Source: Kocuria sp. (GTDB lineage: Bacteria > Actinomycetota > Actinomycetes > Actinomycetales > Micrococcaceae). Taken from it: a stretch of DNA of 64,000 nucleotides. The stretch is from contig JAKDJD010000005.1 of NCBI GenBank assembly GCA_030454085.1, positions 39,421 through 103,420 on the forward strand, given 5' to 3'. Below, in pieces: positions 55,655 to 63,874 of this stretch; position 1 is the stretch's first letter; each line of letters begins with the position of its first letter. The translations under genes were made by a program, and so were the position numbers. Below the pieces are notes generated by a model that was not told the origin of the DNA, did no database searches, and saw nothing but the letters and a program-made list of their open reading frames with translations.

Positions 55655-57040
55655 ATGAGTACTTTTGCTGTGACCAATCCGAACACCGGCGAAGTCGAGC
55701 AGACTTTCGATTCCCTCACCCCCGAGGAGATCGCCGAAGTCATCGATACCGCCGACCGTGCCTTCCAGGACTGGAAGGAAACCCCCGTCAGCAAGCGCGG
55801 CGAGGTACTGAAGGCCTTCGCCGATCTGGTCGAGGGCAAGGCAAGCGAACTGGCCGATCTCATCGGCAAGGAAATGGGCAAGCCCAAGAAGCAGGGCGAA
55901 GCCGAGGTCAAGAAGGTGGCTTTCACGGCCCGCTGGTTCGCCGAGAATTCGGAGAAGTTCCTGGAGGACACCCAGCTTCCCGACGCACAGGGCGCGGACC
56001 AGACCTACGTCAAGCACGATCCGCTGGGCGTACTGCTCGGAATCATGCCCTGGAACTTCCCCTACAACCAGATCGCCCGTTTCGCACTGCCGAACATCAT
56101 GGTCGGCAACGCCATTCTCATGAAGCAGGCCGCTATCTGCCCGACCTCGTCCCAGGCCTTCCAGGACCTCCTGGAGGAAGCCGGGTTGCCGAAGGGCGTC
56201 TACACCAACGTGTACCTCAATAGCAGCGACGCCGAAGAGGTCCTGAAGGATTTCCGAGTCAAGGGCTTCTCCCTGACCGGCTCGGAAGAGGCCGGCTCGT
56301 CGGTCGCCAAGATCGCCGCGAAGTACTTCAAGCGGTCGGTTCTGGAGCTCGGCGGCAATGATCCGTTCGTGGTCCTGGACACCGACGACGTCAAGGGACT
56401 CGCCCAGAAGGCCGTGACTCTGCGGACGGCGAATGCGGGTCAGGTCTGCACCTCCCCCAAGCGCCTGATCGTCGTCGAGGAGTACTACGACGACTTCGTC
56501 GCCGCAGCCAAGGAAGCCGTGGAGAACGTGACCGTCGGCGCCTACGACGACCCCGCGACCGACATGGGACCGCTCTCCTCCGAGGGCGCCCGAGACGAGG
56601 TCGTGGAGCGGATCCAGAAGGCCTCCGAAGAGGGCGCCACCCTGCACACGGGTGGCGAGAAGTTGGACCGCCCCGGCTGGTTCATGTCGCCGGCACTGCT
56701 GACCGACATCGACCCGAAGTCGGATCTCGGGTGCAACGAGCTCTTCGGGCCGGCCGTCATGGTCTACAAGGCCAAGGATGAAGAGGACGCCCTCCGGATC
56801 GCCAATGACACGCAATACGGCCTGATGGCTTCGGTGTGGACCACCGACGCGGAGAAGGGCAGGAAGTTCGCCGAGCGGATCAACGCGGGCATGACCTTCG
56901 TGAACACTCACATGGACTCCAGCCCTGAGTTCCCCTTCGGCGGGATCAACCGTTCGGGCTATGGTCGCGAGAACGCCCAGTGGGCACTCCAGCAGTTCAC
57001 CAATGAGCGGACCGTCCGTGTGAACAACCAGCAGCTCTAG
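55655..57040 (+). CDS. NAD(P)-dependent aldehyde dehydrogenase (GabD-like)
   Basis: A 461-residue ALDH. MPWNFPYNQIARFALP forms the cofactor site, VLELGGNDPF holds the general-base Glu, NAGQVCTSPKR the nucleophile Cys and ELFGPAVMV is conserved near the C-terminus. Succinate-semialdehyde dehydrogenase is the closest group. The ATG is preceded directly by TTGCTGTATAC, with no ribosome site (AAAAGG lies 38 bases away). It starts 69 bases after thiE but is probably expressed independently. Confidence 0.88.
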   Translation: MSTFAVTNPNTGEVEQTFDSLTPEEIAEVIDTADRAFQDWKETPVSKRGEVLKAFADLVEGKASELADLIGKEMGKPKKQGEAEVKKVAFTARWFAENSEKFLEDTQLPDAQGADQTYVKHDPLGVLLGIMPWNFPYNQIARFALPNIMVGNAILMKQAAICPTSSQAFQDLLEEAGLPKGVYTNVYLNSSDAEEVLKDFRVKGFSLTGSEEAGSSVAKIAAKYFKRSVLELGGNDPFVVLDTDDVKGLAQKAVTLRTANAGQVCTSPKRLIVVEEYYDDFVAAAKEAVENVTVGAYDDPATDMGPLSSEGARDEVVERIQKASEEGATLHTGGEKLDRPGWFMSPALLTDIDPKSDLGCNELFGPAVMVYKAKDEEDALRIANDTQYGLMASVWTTDAEKGRKFAERINAGMTFVNTHMDSSPEFPFGGINRSGYGRENAQWALQQFTNERTVRVNNQQL

Positions 57041-57098
57041 TCTGCTTTCCGTGTCGGAGGCACCGCCGCTCACCAGGTCCGCCTCCAACGGATAACGA

Positions 57099-57146
57099 GG
57101 GGTCGGGCACCGATACCGGGAAAATCCCCGGTCGGCGCCCGGCCCC
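57099..57146. terminator. Bidirectional hairpin between ALDH and DUF3533 genes
   Basis: GGGGTCGGGCACCGATACCGGG (arm split as GGGGTCGGGC and ACCGATACCGGG) pairs with CCCGGTCGGCGCCCGGCCCC across a short AAAATC loop, with several mismatches. It lies between the two converging genes and can fold on either strand. The T tract is weak. Confidence 0.6.
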
Positions 57147-57183
57147 TTGTTGCATCCGGTGACTTCCAACCGTCACCGGTCCA

Positions 57184-58419
57184 TCAGTCGACGTCCGCCT
57201 CGGGGCCTCCGCGACGATGACGCGGTGCAGGGTGGTTCCCCGTGGCGAGCTCGGACTCGCCACCGACCCGACGCGCATCGGTCTCATCGGGATCATCGTT
57301 GATGCGGTTGTGGCGGAAGTGCCCCAAGGCGGTCAGCGCCACCCCGGCCGCGACCCACACCATGAGGGTCCACCACTGCTGGGCCGTCGGGGCATCGGGG
57401 AAGTAGCTCAGGGACCTCAGGAGCGTGTTGGACGCGCCGGGCACCAGATACTGTCCGATCCTTCCCCAGGGCTCAACCATGAATTGCCACGGGGCCTGCG
57501 CCCCGGACAGCGGATTGCCCAGGAGCATGGTCACGACGGCGCCGATACCGATACCGGGCGCCCCGAGAATCGCCGTGCACCCCAGGATGAAGGTTGCCGT
57601 CGCCATGGCCGAGAGCCCGAAGGCCAACCACACGAGCCCGAAGTTGCCCTGCACGAAACCGAACCACGTGTGGAGGATCAGGGTCAGGCTGAGGCCGCAG
57701 GCCGCACCATAGGCCACGGCCGCGATCAGCCGCCGCCACACTCCCTTGACCAAGAATGTGATCAACACGCCGCCGAGCATGCCACCGAGCACCAGCGGGA
57801 AGGCCGCCGCGGCCAGCCCAGACCCGTTGGAATCGTCATCCGAAAGGGGCACGACCTCGGTCTCGGCCACCTTGGTATCGGCGGCCTTCTCCTGCATGGC
57901 CAGGGCCTTCTGCGCCTGCTCGGGTTTCAGCTGACCGCCCGAGGCGGCCTTCATCTGCTCGACCTGGCCGGTGATCTGGCCCTGGGTCTGCTGCGTGAGT
58001 TGATCGGCGATGCCGCTCATGACCTGCGTGGCGGCCGAATTCGACGCCGGTGCGGTCAGAACCTCCGGGGCCCCTGGCTGCTCGGCCAGGATCACGGCGC
58101 CGTAGGTCTCGCGGTGCTTGATCTGGTCGACGGCGTCATCGCGACTGTCGGCAGACACGAAGTCGAAGGTGTCCCCCGACTTTTCGCTGATCTTGTCCTC
58201 GAACTGGTCCACGGTCTTCTGCGGACCAGCGACACTGACCGGCATGTTGTGTGCCTCGGAGGTCTTGGTCGGCCAGGTGAAGGCCAGGACGAAGACCGTC
58301 ACGATCAGCGCCGCGAGCACCGAAACCCCAAAAACCTTGCCGAGGTGGCTTCCGACGTGCTCTTTCGCGGTGGTGGTTGCGGATTCGGCGCCCGTGCGCC
58401 GCGAATCCTGAACGCTCAT
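57184..58419 (-). CDS. DUF3533/ABC-2-like membrane protein, single module
   Basis: A 411-residue membrane protein with one N-terminal helix, a ~170-residue extracytoplasmic domain (GAVILAEQPGAPEVLTAP, then a Gln/Lys-rich coiled region, KPEQAQKALAMQEKA), and six C-terminal helices. Both this protein and each half of the 5407-7716 protein carry the SYFPDAP/LYFPNAP motif near the last loop. The ATG has AGGAGCC upstream. It is divergent from a tetR gene, a frequent layout for drug- or lipid-responsive export proteins. The substrate is unknown. Confidence 0.78.
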   Translation of the reverse strand: MSVQDSRRTGAESATTTAKEHVGSHLGKVFGVSVLAALIVTVFVLAFTWPTKTSEAHNMPVSVAGPQKTVDQFEDKISEKSGDTFDFVSADSRDDAVDQIKHRETYGAVILAEQPGAPEVLTAPASNSAATQVMSGIADQLTQQTQGQITGQVEQMKAASGGQLKPEQAQKALAMQEKAADTKVAETEVVPLSDDDSNGSGLAAAAFPLVLGGMLGGVLITFLVKGVWRRLIAAVAYGAACGLSLTLILHTWFGFVQGNFGLVWLAFGLSAMATATFILGCTAILGAPGIGIGAVVTMLLGNPLSGAQAPWQFMVEPWGRIGQYLVPGASNTLLRSLSYFPDAPTAQQWWTLMVWVAAGVALTALGHFRHNRINDDPDETDARRVGGESELATGNHPAPRHRRGGPEADVD

Positions 58420-58449
58420 AGCGGCTCCTAAACAGAATGATCCTTCTAG

Positions 58450-58479
58450 TTGCGTTCACAATAACAGAACAGGTATTCT
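58450..58479 (+). promoter_or_regulatory. Leaderless tetR promoter
   Basis: TTGCGT (58450-58455) and TATTCT (58474-58479) have an 18-base spacer, and the ATG is six bases past the -10 box, so the message should start at or beside the start codon. AGAACAGGTATTCT has 4-bp complementary ends and could be part of the TetR operator. Confidence 0.6.
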
Positions 58480-58485
58480 TTTTCC

Positions 58486-59082
58486 ATGCCGAGGTTGTCA
58501 GAGTCATCAAAGATCGAGCGGCGTGAGCGCATCATCGCCGCAGCGCGCCGTTGCTTCCTGAACAAGGGCTTCTCCAACACCTCCATGGCTGACATCGTCG
58601 CGGAGTCCGGGATGTCCCCCGGGTCGATCTATTCCCACTTCGATGGCAAGGCATCCATCATGCGCGGCACCGCGGAGCACATTTTCGGCGCGACCCTCAA
58701 GGATCTGACCGATATGGAGACTGAAACGGGGGACCCACTGGCCCCCTCGGAGGTCGCCCGGTTGCTGATCGAAACCTTGTTCTCGATCGACTTCGGTCCG
58801 CTGCTCCTCCAGTTCGTCGCGGAATCTACCGTGAACTCTGAGGTCCACGAGGTCGCCCAGGAAAACATCCGCCGGGGCCGCACACTGCTTGCGGGAGTAC
58901 TCGAACCCTGGTCGGAGATGAAGGTCAGTCAGGGTGCCGACCCGGACGACGTCGTCGCCGCCCCCTCCCGACTGGCGAACGTCCTCATGCTCCTGTTCCA
59001 CGGCCTTCTGATCCGCACCGCCGTGGACACGGATGCAGATCGGGATCAGCTCATTGAGGACGCGCTGAAATTGATCCCGTAG
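58486..59082 (+). CDS. TetR-family transcriptional regulator
   Basis: A 198-residue regulator: N-terminal TetR helix-turn-helix (IIAAARRCFLNKGFSNTSMA, SIYSHFDGKASIM) and an all-helical ligand domain. Divergent from the DUF3533 gene, with only 66 bases between, it probably represses it. There is no ribosome site, so the message is likely leaderless. The ligand is unknown. Confidence 0.9.
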   Translation: MPRLSESSKIERRERIIAAARRCFLNKGFSNTSMADIVAESGMSPGSIYSHFDGKASIMRGTAEHIFGATLKDLTDMETETGDPLAPSEVARLLIETLFSIDFGPLLLQFVAESTVNSEVHEVAQENIRRGRTLLAGVLEPWSEMKVSQGADPDDVVAAPSRLANVLMLLFHGLLIRTAVDTDADRDQLIEDALKLIP

Positions 59083-59100
59083 GACCGTTTCGGGCAGTAA

Positions 59101-59138
59101 GGCCCGGCCGGTCCGCATCGATGCGAACCGGCCGGGCC
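59101..59138. terminator. Bidirectional terminator between tetR and metFE
   Basis: GGCCCGGCCGGT (59101-59112) and ACCGGCCGGGCC (59127-59138) are perfect 12-bp arms around a loop that itself holds GCATCGATGC. It lies between the converging tetR and metE ends and should terminate both. Confidence 0.8.
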
Positions 59139-59151
59139 CGTGAAACAACCG

Positions 59152-62100
59152 TCAGACCGTCACGGCCGCGCGCAGACGCCGAGCGGACTCGACGAGTCGA
59201 GCCAGGGCCGCGGTGGTCTCCTCGTATCCGCGGGTCTTGAGACCGCAGTCGGGATTCGCCCAGAGACGGTCGCGAGGGATCGCTCGGGACGCCGCGGAGA
59301 GCAGGTCCTCGATTTCCCCGACCGTGGGCACACGAGGTGAGTGAATGTCCCACACCCCCGGTCCGATGCCTCGCTCGAATCCGATATCCGCGAGCGGGTC
59401 CAGCAACTCCATCCGCGAGCGCGCCGCCTCGACGCTCGTGACATCGGCATCCAATGCGTCGATGGCGGACAGCACCTCGCCGAACTCCGAATAGCACAGA
59501 TGGGTGTGGATCTGGGTTTCGGCCCGAACCCCAGACGTCGCGATCCGGAAGGACCGGACCGACCAGTCAAGATAGTCCGGCCTGTCCCGTTCCCTGAGCG
59601 GGAGCAGCTCACGCAGGGCGGGTTCATCCACCTGGACGACGCCGATACCGGCTCTCTCGAGGTCCTCCACCTCGTCCCGGAGAGCGAGGGCGACCTGCTG
59701 GGCCGTGTCCGCGAGCGGTTGGTCCTCACGGACGAACGACCAGGCCAGGATCGTCACCGGGCCGGTCAGCATGCCCTTGACCGGCTTGGTGGTCAGCGAT
59801 TGGGCGTAGCTGATCCACGGAACGGTGATGGCCTCTCCCCTGACGCCGGGTCCTTCGCGGCTGACGTCCCCCCACAGGATCGATGGCCGGGTGCACCTGG
59901 ACCCGTAGGACTGGACCCAGCCGTACCGGGTCACGTCGAATCCGTCGAGGTTCTCCGCGAAGTACTGGACCATATCGTTGCGTTCCGGTTCGCCGTGGAC
60001 CAGAACGTCCAGCCCGAGGTCCGCCTGGAGAGAAATGACCGACCGGATCTCCTGCTTGAGCCTTTCGACGTATTCCGCCTCGCCGAGGCGGCCTGCCCTG
60101 TAGTCTGCGCGCACCGACCTGATGTCTGCGGTCTGGGGGAAAGACCCGATCGTCGTCGTCGGGACATCGGGCAGGTTCGCTGCGATGCCGTCGGAGGCCT
60201 GCTTCCGTTGGCGCTCTTCCGCGGTCTCCCGATGGCAGTCGGCCTCGGTCAGACCCGAGACCCTCTCGCGCACATCGGCATCGCGCGTGCCCCGGGCCTC
60301 GGCGCGGTGCCGAATGGCCTCATCGGACGCTTCGAGGTGATCGGCGATCGCCTCGGATCCTTCGGCCAGTCCCTTGGCCAGGATCACGGTCTCGCCGACC
60401 TTTTGGTCTGCGAACGCGAGCCACCGGAGCGGCTGATCGTTGAGCCGGTCCTCCCGGGAGGCGTCGTGCGGGACGTGGATGAGCGACGTCGACGTGCTCA
60501 CCGACACTCTCGCCCCCGCCTCGTGCAGCTCCTCGAGCAGTGCGAGCGTTCTGCGCAAGTCGGTGCGCCAGATGTTCTGTCCGTTGACGACGCCGGCCAC
60601 CAGAACCGGGGCATCCGCGGAAGTGAACAGCGCGAGCTGATCCGCGCTCGGTTCGCGGAGCCGTCCCCCGTCCGGGCCGGAGACCAGGTCCACGTGCACG
60701 GCATCGACCCCCGCGTCGACCAGCGGCTCCAGGAGATCCTCTGCGTCTCCGTAGGGGGTCGCGACGAGGATCGACGGGTCGTTGGGCGTCCGTGCGGCCG
60801 TCAGGTGCCGATACGCGTCACGGATGCGACCAGCCAGGTCGGACCGGTGATGCTCGGTCACGAGTGCGGGCTCCTCGATCTGAATCCACTGCGCTCCTTC
60901 GGCCGACAACTGGTCGATCAGCCGTCGATAGACCTCGACGAGATCATCGAGCCGGTCCAGAGGGTCGAAGCCTTCGGGGGCGGCGTCATCTGCCTTCGAC
61001 AGCAGGAGGAAGGAGACCGGCCCCAGAAGCGCGGGTCGCAGTGGGGTATCGGAATCTCCGTTGCCGGCACGGAACTGCCCGATGAGTTCCCGCGGATCCG
61101 CGGCGAACGGGGTCTGTGGTCCGATCTCGGGAACCAGGTAGTGGTAATTGGTGTTGAACCACTTGGTCATTTCCAAAGGCCCCCGGGCCTCGTCGCCTCG
61201 GGCCAGAACGAAGGATGCGTCCCGGTCCAAACGTCCGTCCTCATCGGCGAGGTCTGCGAAACGCGTGGGCACTGCACCCGTCGCCAGGATGGCGTCGAGA
61301 ACCTGATCGTAGAGGGCGAACGAGGCCGGTATCGACGAGTCCTGAGTGAGGCCGAGATCCGCGAGCCGACGCACATCCCGCGCACGCAGGGCGTCGACGG
61401 ACTCGGTCAGCTCACGGGATCCGCTGCCGGAAGCCCAGTAGGATTCGAGGGCCTTCTTGAGCTCCCGGTCGCGCCCGATCCTGGGGTAACCCAAGATGCT
61501 CGCTCCGGGGAAAGGACGGCCACGGGTGGCCGACGGGCTCTCGTCGGTGATGGGGTTCGGGGCGTTGGTTTCGGTCACGGTGATCTCCTCACGTTGTTTT
61601 CTGTCGACGGACGGGTGTTTCAATGGCGTACCCCGACGCAGACCGAGTCGGTCCACGAGCTCGAGTGCTGCCGGGTGCTCGTTGAAGGTGTAGATGTGCA
61701 GGCCGGGCGCCCCGGCGTCGAGGGCCCGACGGGCGAATTCCTCGGCCGAGTCCACCCCCACGGCCAGGCGTTCGGCGAACGACCCGGCCGATTCGAGGCG
61801 GGAGGCGAGCTCCCGGTTGGGCTCGATGCCCGCCAGATCGCACACACGCAGGTACCTGCGCAGGCTGGTCACGGGCAGGATGCCGGGGATGAGCGGCAGG
61901 TCGACGTCGTTGGCGCGGGCCCGGCCGACCAGCCCGGCGTAGTCTTCCGGATCGGGGTAGACCTGGGTGATGGCGAAGTCCGCTCCTGCCCTCTGCTTCG
62001 CGAGCAGGACTTCGGTGTCGTGGTGGATGCTCGAGGATTCCGGGTGCCGAACCGGGTACGCCGCGACCCCGACCGCGAGGCGCCCCGCACACAATTTGGC

Positions 62101-62502
62101 CGATCCTCTGGCCTCGACGCGGCGGATGAGCTCGACGAGATGTCGGGCGAAGGGCAATTCGCCCTCGCGGAGCGAGTAGCCTTCGGGCCTGTCTCCGCGC
62201 AGGGCCAGGAGCCCCCGGACCCCGAGAGCGATGATCTCCTCGACCAGATCCTCGAGTTCGGCGGCGTTCTGCCCGGTCGAGAGGATATGGGCCAACGGCT
62301 TCAGATCGGTCTCGTCCACGAGGTGGCGCAGGAGGTCGATGCTCTGCCGTCTCCTGTCCCCTGCCAAGGCGGCCGTCACCGACACATAGTCGGGGCGCGT
62401 GGGCTCGAGTTCGGCGATGGTGGCCCTCAGGGCCTCCGCACTCAGGCTGCTGCGCGGCGGATACAGCTCGAAGGACAGTGCTGGTCCGTCTTCACGTTTC
62501 AC
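59152..62502 (-). CDS. metFE: MetF-MetE in-frame fusion (methylene-THF reductase + cobalamin-independent methionine synthase)
   Basis: A single 1116-codon frame. Residues ~1-300 are a methylene-THF reductase (LSFELYPPRS with catalytic E12, RGDRP, FAITQVYPDP, IPGILPVTS). Residues ~309-1116 are a full-length MetE (SILGYPRIGRDRELKKAL at the start; zinc ligands H1001 and C1003 in HTHLCYSEF and C1086 in NPDCGL, spaced exactly as in E. coli). No stop separates them. Yet a GTG at residue 309 (61578) has a strong GAGGAG ribosome site, so MetE may also be made alone. The product would make methyl-THF and pass the methyl group to homocysteine. The start GTG 62502 has GGAGA upstream. A SAM-I riboswitch controls it. 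Confidence 0.9.
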   Translation of the reverse strand: MKREDGPALSFELYPPRSSLSAEALRATIAELEPTRPDYVSVTAALAGDRRRQSIDLLRHLVDETDLKPLAHILSTGQNAAELEDLVEEIIALGVRGLLALRGDRPEGYSLREGELPFARHLVELIRRVEARGSAKLCAGRLAVGVAAYPVRHPESSSIHHDTEVLLAKQRAGADFAITQVYPDPEDYAGLVGRARANDVDLPLIPGILPVTSLRRYLRVCDLAGIEPNRELASRLESAGSFAERLAVGVDSAEEFARRALDAGAPGLHIYTFNEHPAALELVDRLGLRRGTPLKHPSVDRKQREEITVTETNAPNPITDESPSATRGRPFPGASILGYPRIGRDRELKKALESYWASGSGSRELTESVDALRARDVRRLADLGLTQDSSIPASFALYDQVLDAILATGAVPTRFADLADEDGRLDRDASFVLARGDEARGPLEMTKWFNTNYHYLVPEIGPQTPFAADPRELIGQFRAGNGDSDTPLRPALLGPVSFLLLSKADDAAPEGFDPLDRLDDLVEVYRRLIDQLSAEGAQWIQIEEPALVTEHHRSDLAGRIRDAYRHLTAARTPNDPSILVATPYGDAEDLLEPLVDAGVDAVHVDLVSGPDGGRLREPSADQLALFTSADAPVLVAGVVNGQNIWRTDLRRTLALLEELHEAGARVSVSTSTSLIHVPHDASREDRLNDQPLRWLAFADQKVGETVILAKGLAEGSEAIADHLEASDEAIRHRAEARGTRDADVRERVSGLTEADCHRETAEERQRKQASDGIAANLPDVPTTTIGSFPQTADIRSVRADYRAGRLGEAEYVERLKQEIRSVISLQADLGLDVLVHGEPERNDMVQYFAENLDGFDVTRYGWVQSYGSRCTRPSILWGDVSREGPGVRGEAITVPWISYAQSLTTKPVKGMLTGPVTILAWSFVREDQPLADTAQQVALALRDEVEDLERAGIGVVQVDEPALRELLPLRERDRPDYLDWSVRSFRIATSGVRAETQIHTHLCYSEFGEVLSAIDALDADVTSVEAARSRMELLDPLADIGFERGIGPGVWDIHSPRVPTVGEIEDLLSAASRAIPRDRLWANPDCGLKTRGYEETTAALARLVESARRLRAAVTV

Positions 62503-62623
62503 GCCGGGTCTCCTTTCGGTACACCCGACGGAGGCGGCGTCAGTCGATACGCGGGCCCCACGACCGAAAGCACGGGATCGGCCGGGGAATGCGCCCGGCG
62601 TCGTCGAAGGACTACCGATACAC

Positions 62624-62725
62624 TCCATCGGACCTGGCGGGAGCACCGTGCCTCGGAACCGTTGGGGTGCACGAGGCGGTTGCTGCGGCGTCGTCGAGCC
62701 AGGTCTCTCGGCCGCTCTGGATAGA
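62624..62725 (-). promoter_or_regulatory. SAM-I (S-box) riboswitch upstream of metFE
   Basis: On the minus strand, TCTATC pairs with GATGGA to close P1. Between them lie the S-box blocks in order: CCAGAG, GGCCGAGAGACC, TGGCTCGACGACGCCGC, AGCAACC, and later GGTGCTCCC-GCCAGG. This is the standard S-box arrangement, and a methionine synthase gene follows. A small GCCGGG/CCCGGC hairpin at about 62581-62599 in the leader could be the expression platform. Regulation by SAM is therefore expected. Confidence 0.85.
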
Positions 62726-63126
62726 TACGCAAGTATTCAAACCCGGTCTCCTGAGCGGCCGCAAGGATGAGGTGTCTTTGACGCCACGTGTCGCGTCATT
62801 GAGCACAACGACGGGCCGAAGAAATACCGGTGTCATATAAGGACGACCCACGTTTTTATGACTCAGGCACGTAAGGTTCCACGTTTTTCTCGCGCGGGAG
62901 CGACACTCCGTGAGGCTTCCGATGTCGGCGAATCGCCGTACGTCGTCGGGAACGAAACCAATTCGCGACCGAATCGTGACCATTTGTTGATTTATTTCCC
63001 GGGCTGGGCGTGAAAATCATAAATAGGCGATTTCGCATATGCGCGTTCCGGCCTGGATTCATTGTGGGTCGGTACTCCCTCATGTTTTGATGGGAAGGTC
63101 AGTTCAATCACCATTGAGAGGAAAGC
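62726..63126. other. Gene-free spacer upstream of the riboswitch and the 63127 gene
   Basis: No convincing gene. It is AT-richer toward 62980-63110 (CATTTGTTGATTTATTT, AAATCATAAATAGGCG), where a promoter for the downstream membrane protein probably lies, and near 62730-62745 where the riboswitch promoter (GAATACT on the minus strand) may lie. The metFE and 63127 genes are divergent. Confidence 0.4.
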
Positions 63127-63696
63127 ATGACCGAGAATCACGAGTCCCCGGCCGGGAACCAGCCTCCTCAGTACGGGAGCAACCCCAGCGGCGGACAGCC
63201 CCAGTACCAAGGCGGCGACGCAGGAAACGGTCATGGTCCTCTCCAGAACCAGGGCGGAGATCTGGCCGCACCCAAGGCCGTGAACACCGCCGCCCGGCTG
63301 ATCTACATTTCAGCGGCCATCAGCCTGATCAGTTTGATCATCTCCCCGTTCGTCCTCATGGGCACCGACGAGTACAAGTCCCTGCAGGACCAGGGGCAGG
63401 GCGGCTACGCCTGGGGCATCCTCGCCGTTGGGGCCGTCTTCTCGCTGATCCTCATCGTCCTCCAGGTGCTCTCCGCCAGGGCGGCAACCCGAGGCAAGAA
63501 TTGGGGCAGGATCGTCCTGCTCATTCTCGCAATCCTGAGCCTGCTCGGCCTGGGCGGTGCCTTCCAGGACGCCCCGGGAATCATTGGGGCCATCGGAACC
63601 ATTCTCCTGATCATCGGCACGATCATGTTGTGGGTCGGGGAGAGCGGACGCTGGTTCAAGGAACTCAAGCAGCGCCGGAACCCCATGAATCGTTGA
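63127..63696 (+). CDS. Small membrane protein with a Pro/Gln/Gly-rich N-terminus
   Basis: Not recognised. The N-terminal ~50 residues are disordered and rich in Pro, Gln, Gly and Asn. They are followed by four membrane helices (around 58-80, 93-115, 128-145, 150-170) and a short basic tail. The general type is like DUF4064-style proteins of Gram-positive bacteria. A GAGAGGAAAGC ribosome site precedes the ATG. A strong bidirectional hairpin lies 150 bases downstream. Confidence 0.65.
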   Translation: MTENHESPAGNQPPQYGSNPSGGQPQYQGGDAGNGHGPLQNQGGDLAAPKAVNTAARLIYISAAISLISLIISPFVLMGTDEYKSLQDQGQGGYAWGILAVGAVFSLILIVLQVLSARAATRGKNWGRIVLLILAILSLLGLGGAFQDAPGIIGAIGTILLIIGTIMLWVGESGRWFKELKQRRNPMNR

Positions 63697-63747
63697 TCCT
63701 CGGAGTGCTTTGACAGCCTCGGCGAACGAGGACCACACTGGATACAA

Positions 63748-63832
63748 GGCACTGGGCCGCAGGTTGCCCCGGGCTCCATTATTTAGCCGCTACGAGCGGC
63801 CTTCCGCCGAGAGGCGCACCCGGTCCAGTGCC
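63748..63832. repeat. 85-base imperfect inverted repeat with internal hairpins
   Basis: GGCACTGGGCCG (63748-63759) pairs with CGGTCCAGTGCC (63821-63832), 11 of 12. Inside are GCCGCT-ACG-AGCGGC (63786-63800) and CGCC-GAGA-GGCG (63805-63816), giving a multibranched fold. It could be a structured RNA, an unusual terminator or a small mobile remnant. No tRNA anticodon fits. Confidence 0.35.
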
Positions 63833-63842
63833 CCATACTTCG

Positions 63843-63874
63843 AAAAGAACCCCCGCTTCGGCGGGGGTTCTTTT
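63843..63874. terminator. Strong perfect bidirectional terminator
   Basis: AAAAGAACCCCCGC (63843-63856), loop TTCG, GCGGGGGTTCTTTT (63861-63874): a 14-bp perfect stem ending in a T-rich run on both strands, the clearest intrinsic terminator in the window. The remaining 126 bases to the window end show no supportable gene. Confidence 0.9.

Noticed and set aside
63748..63832. A tRNA-like element from its multibranched fold.
   Set aside because: No GTTCGANNC T-loop, D-loop or 7-base anticodon loop can be placed.
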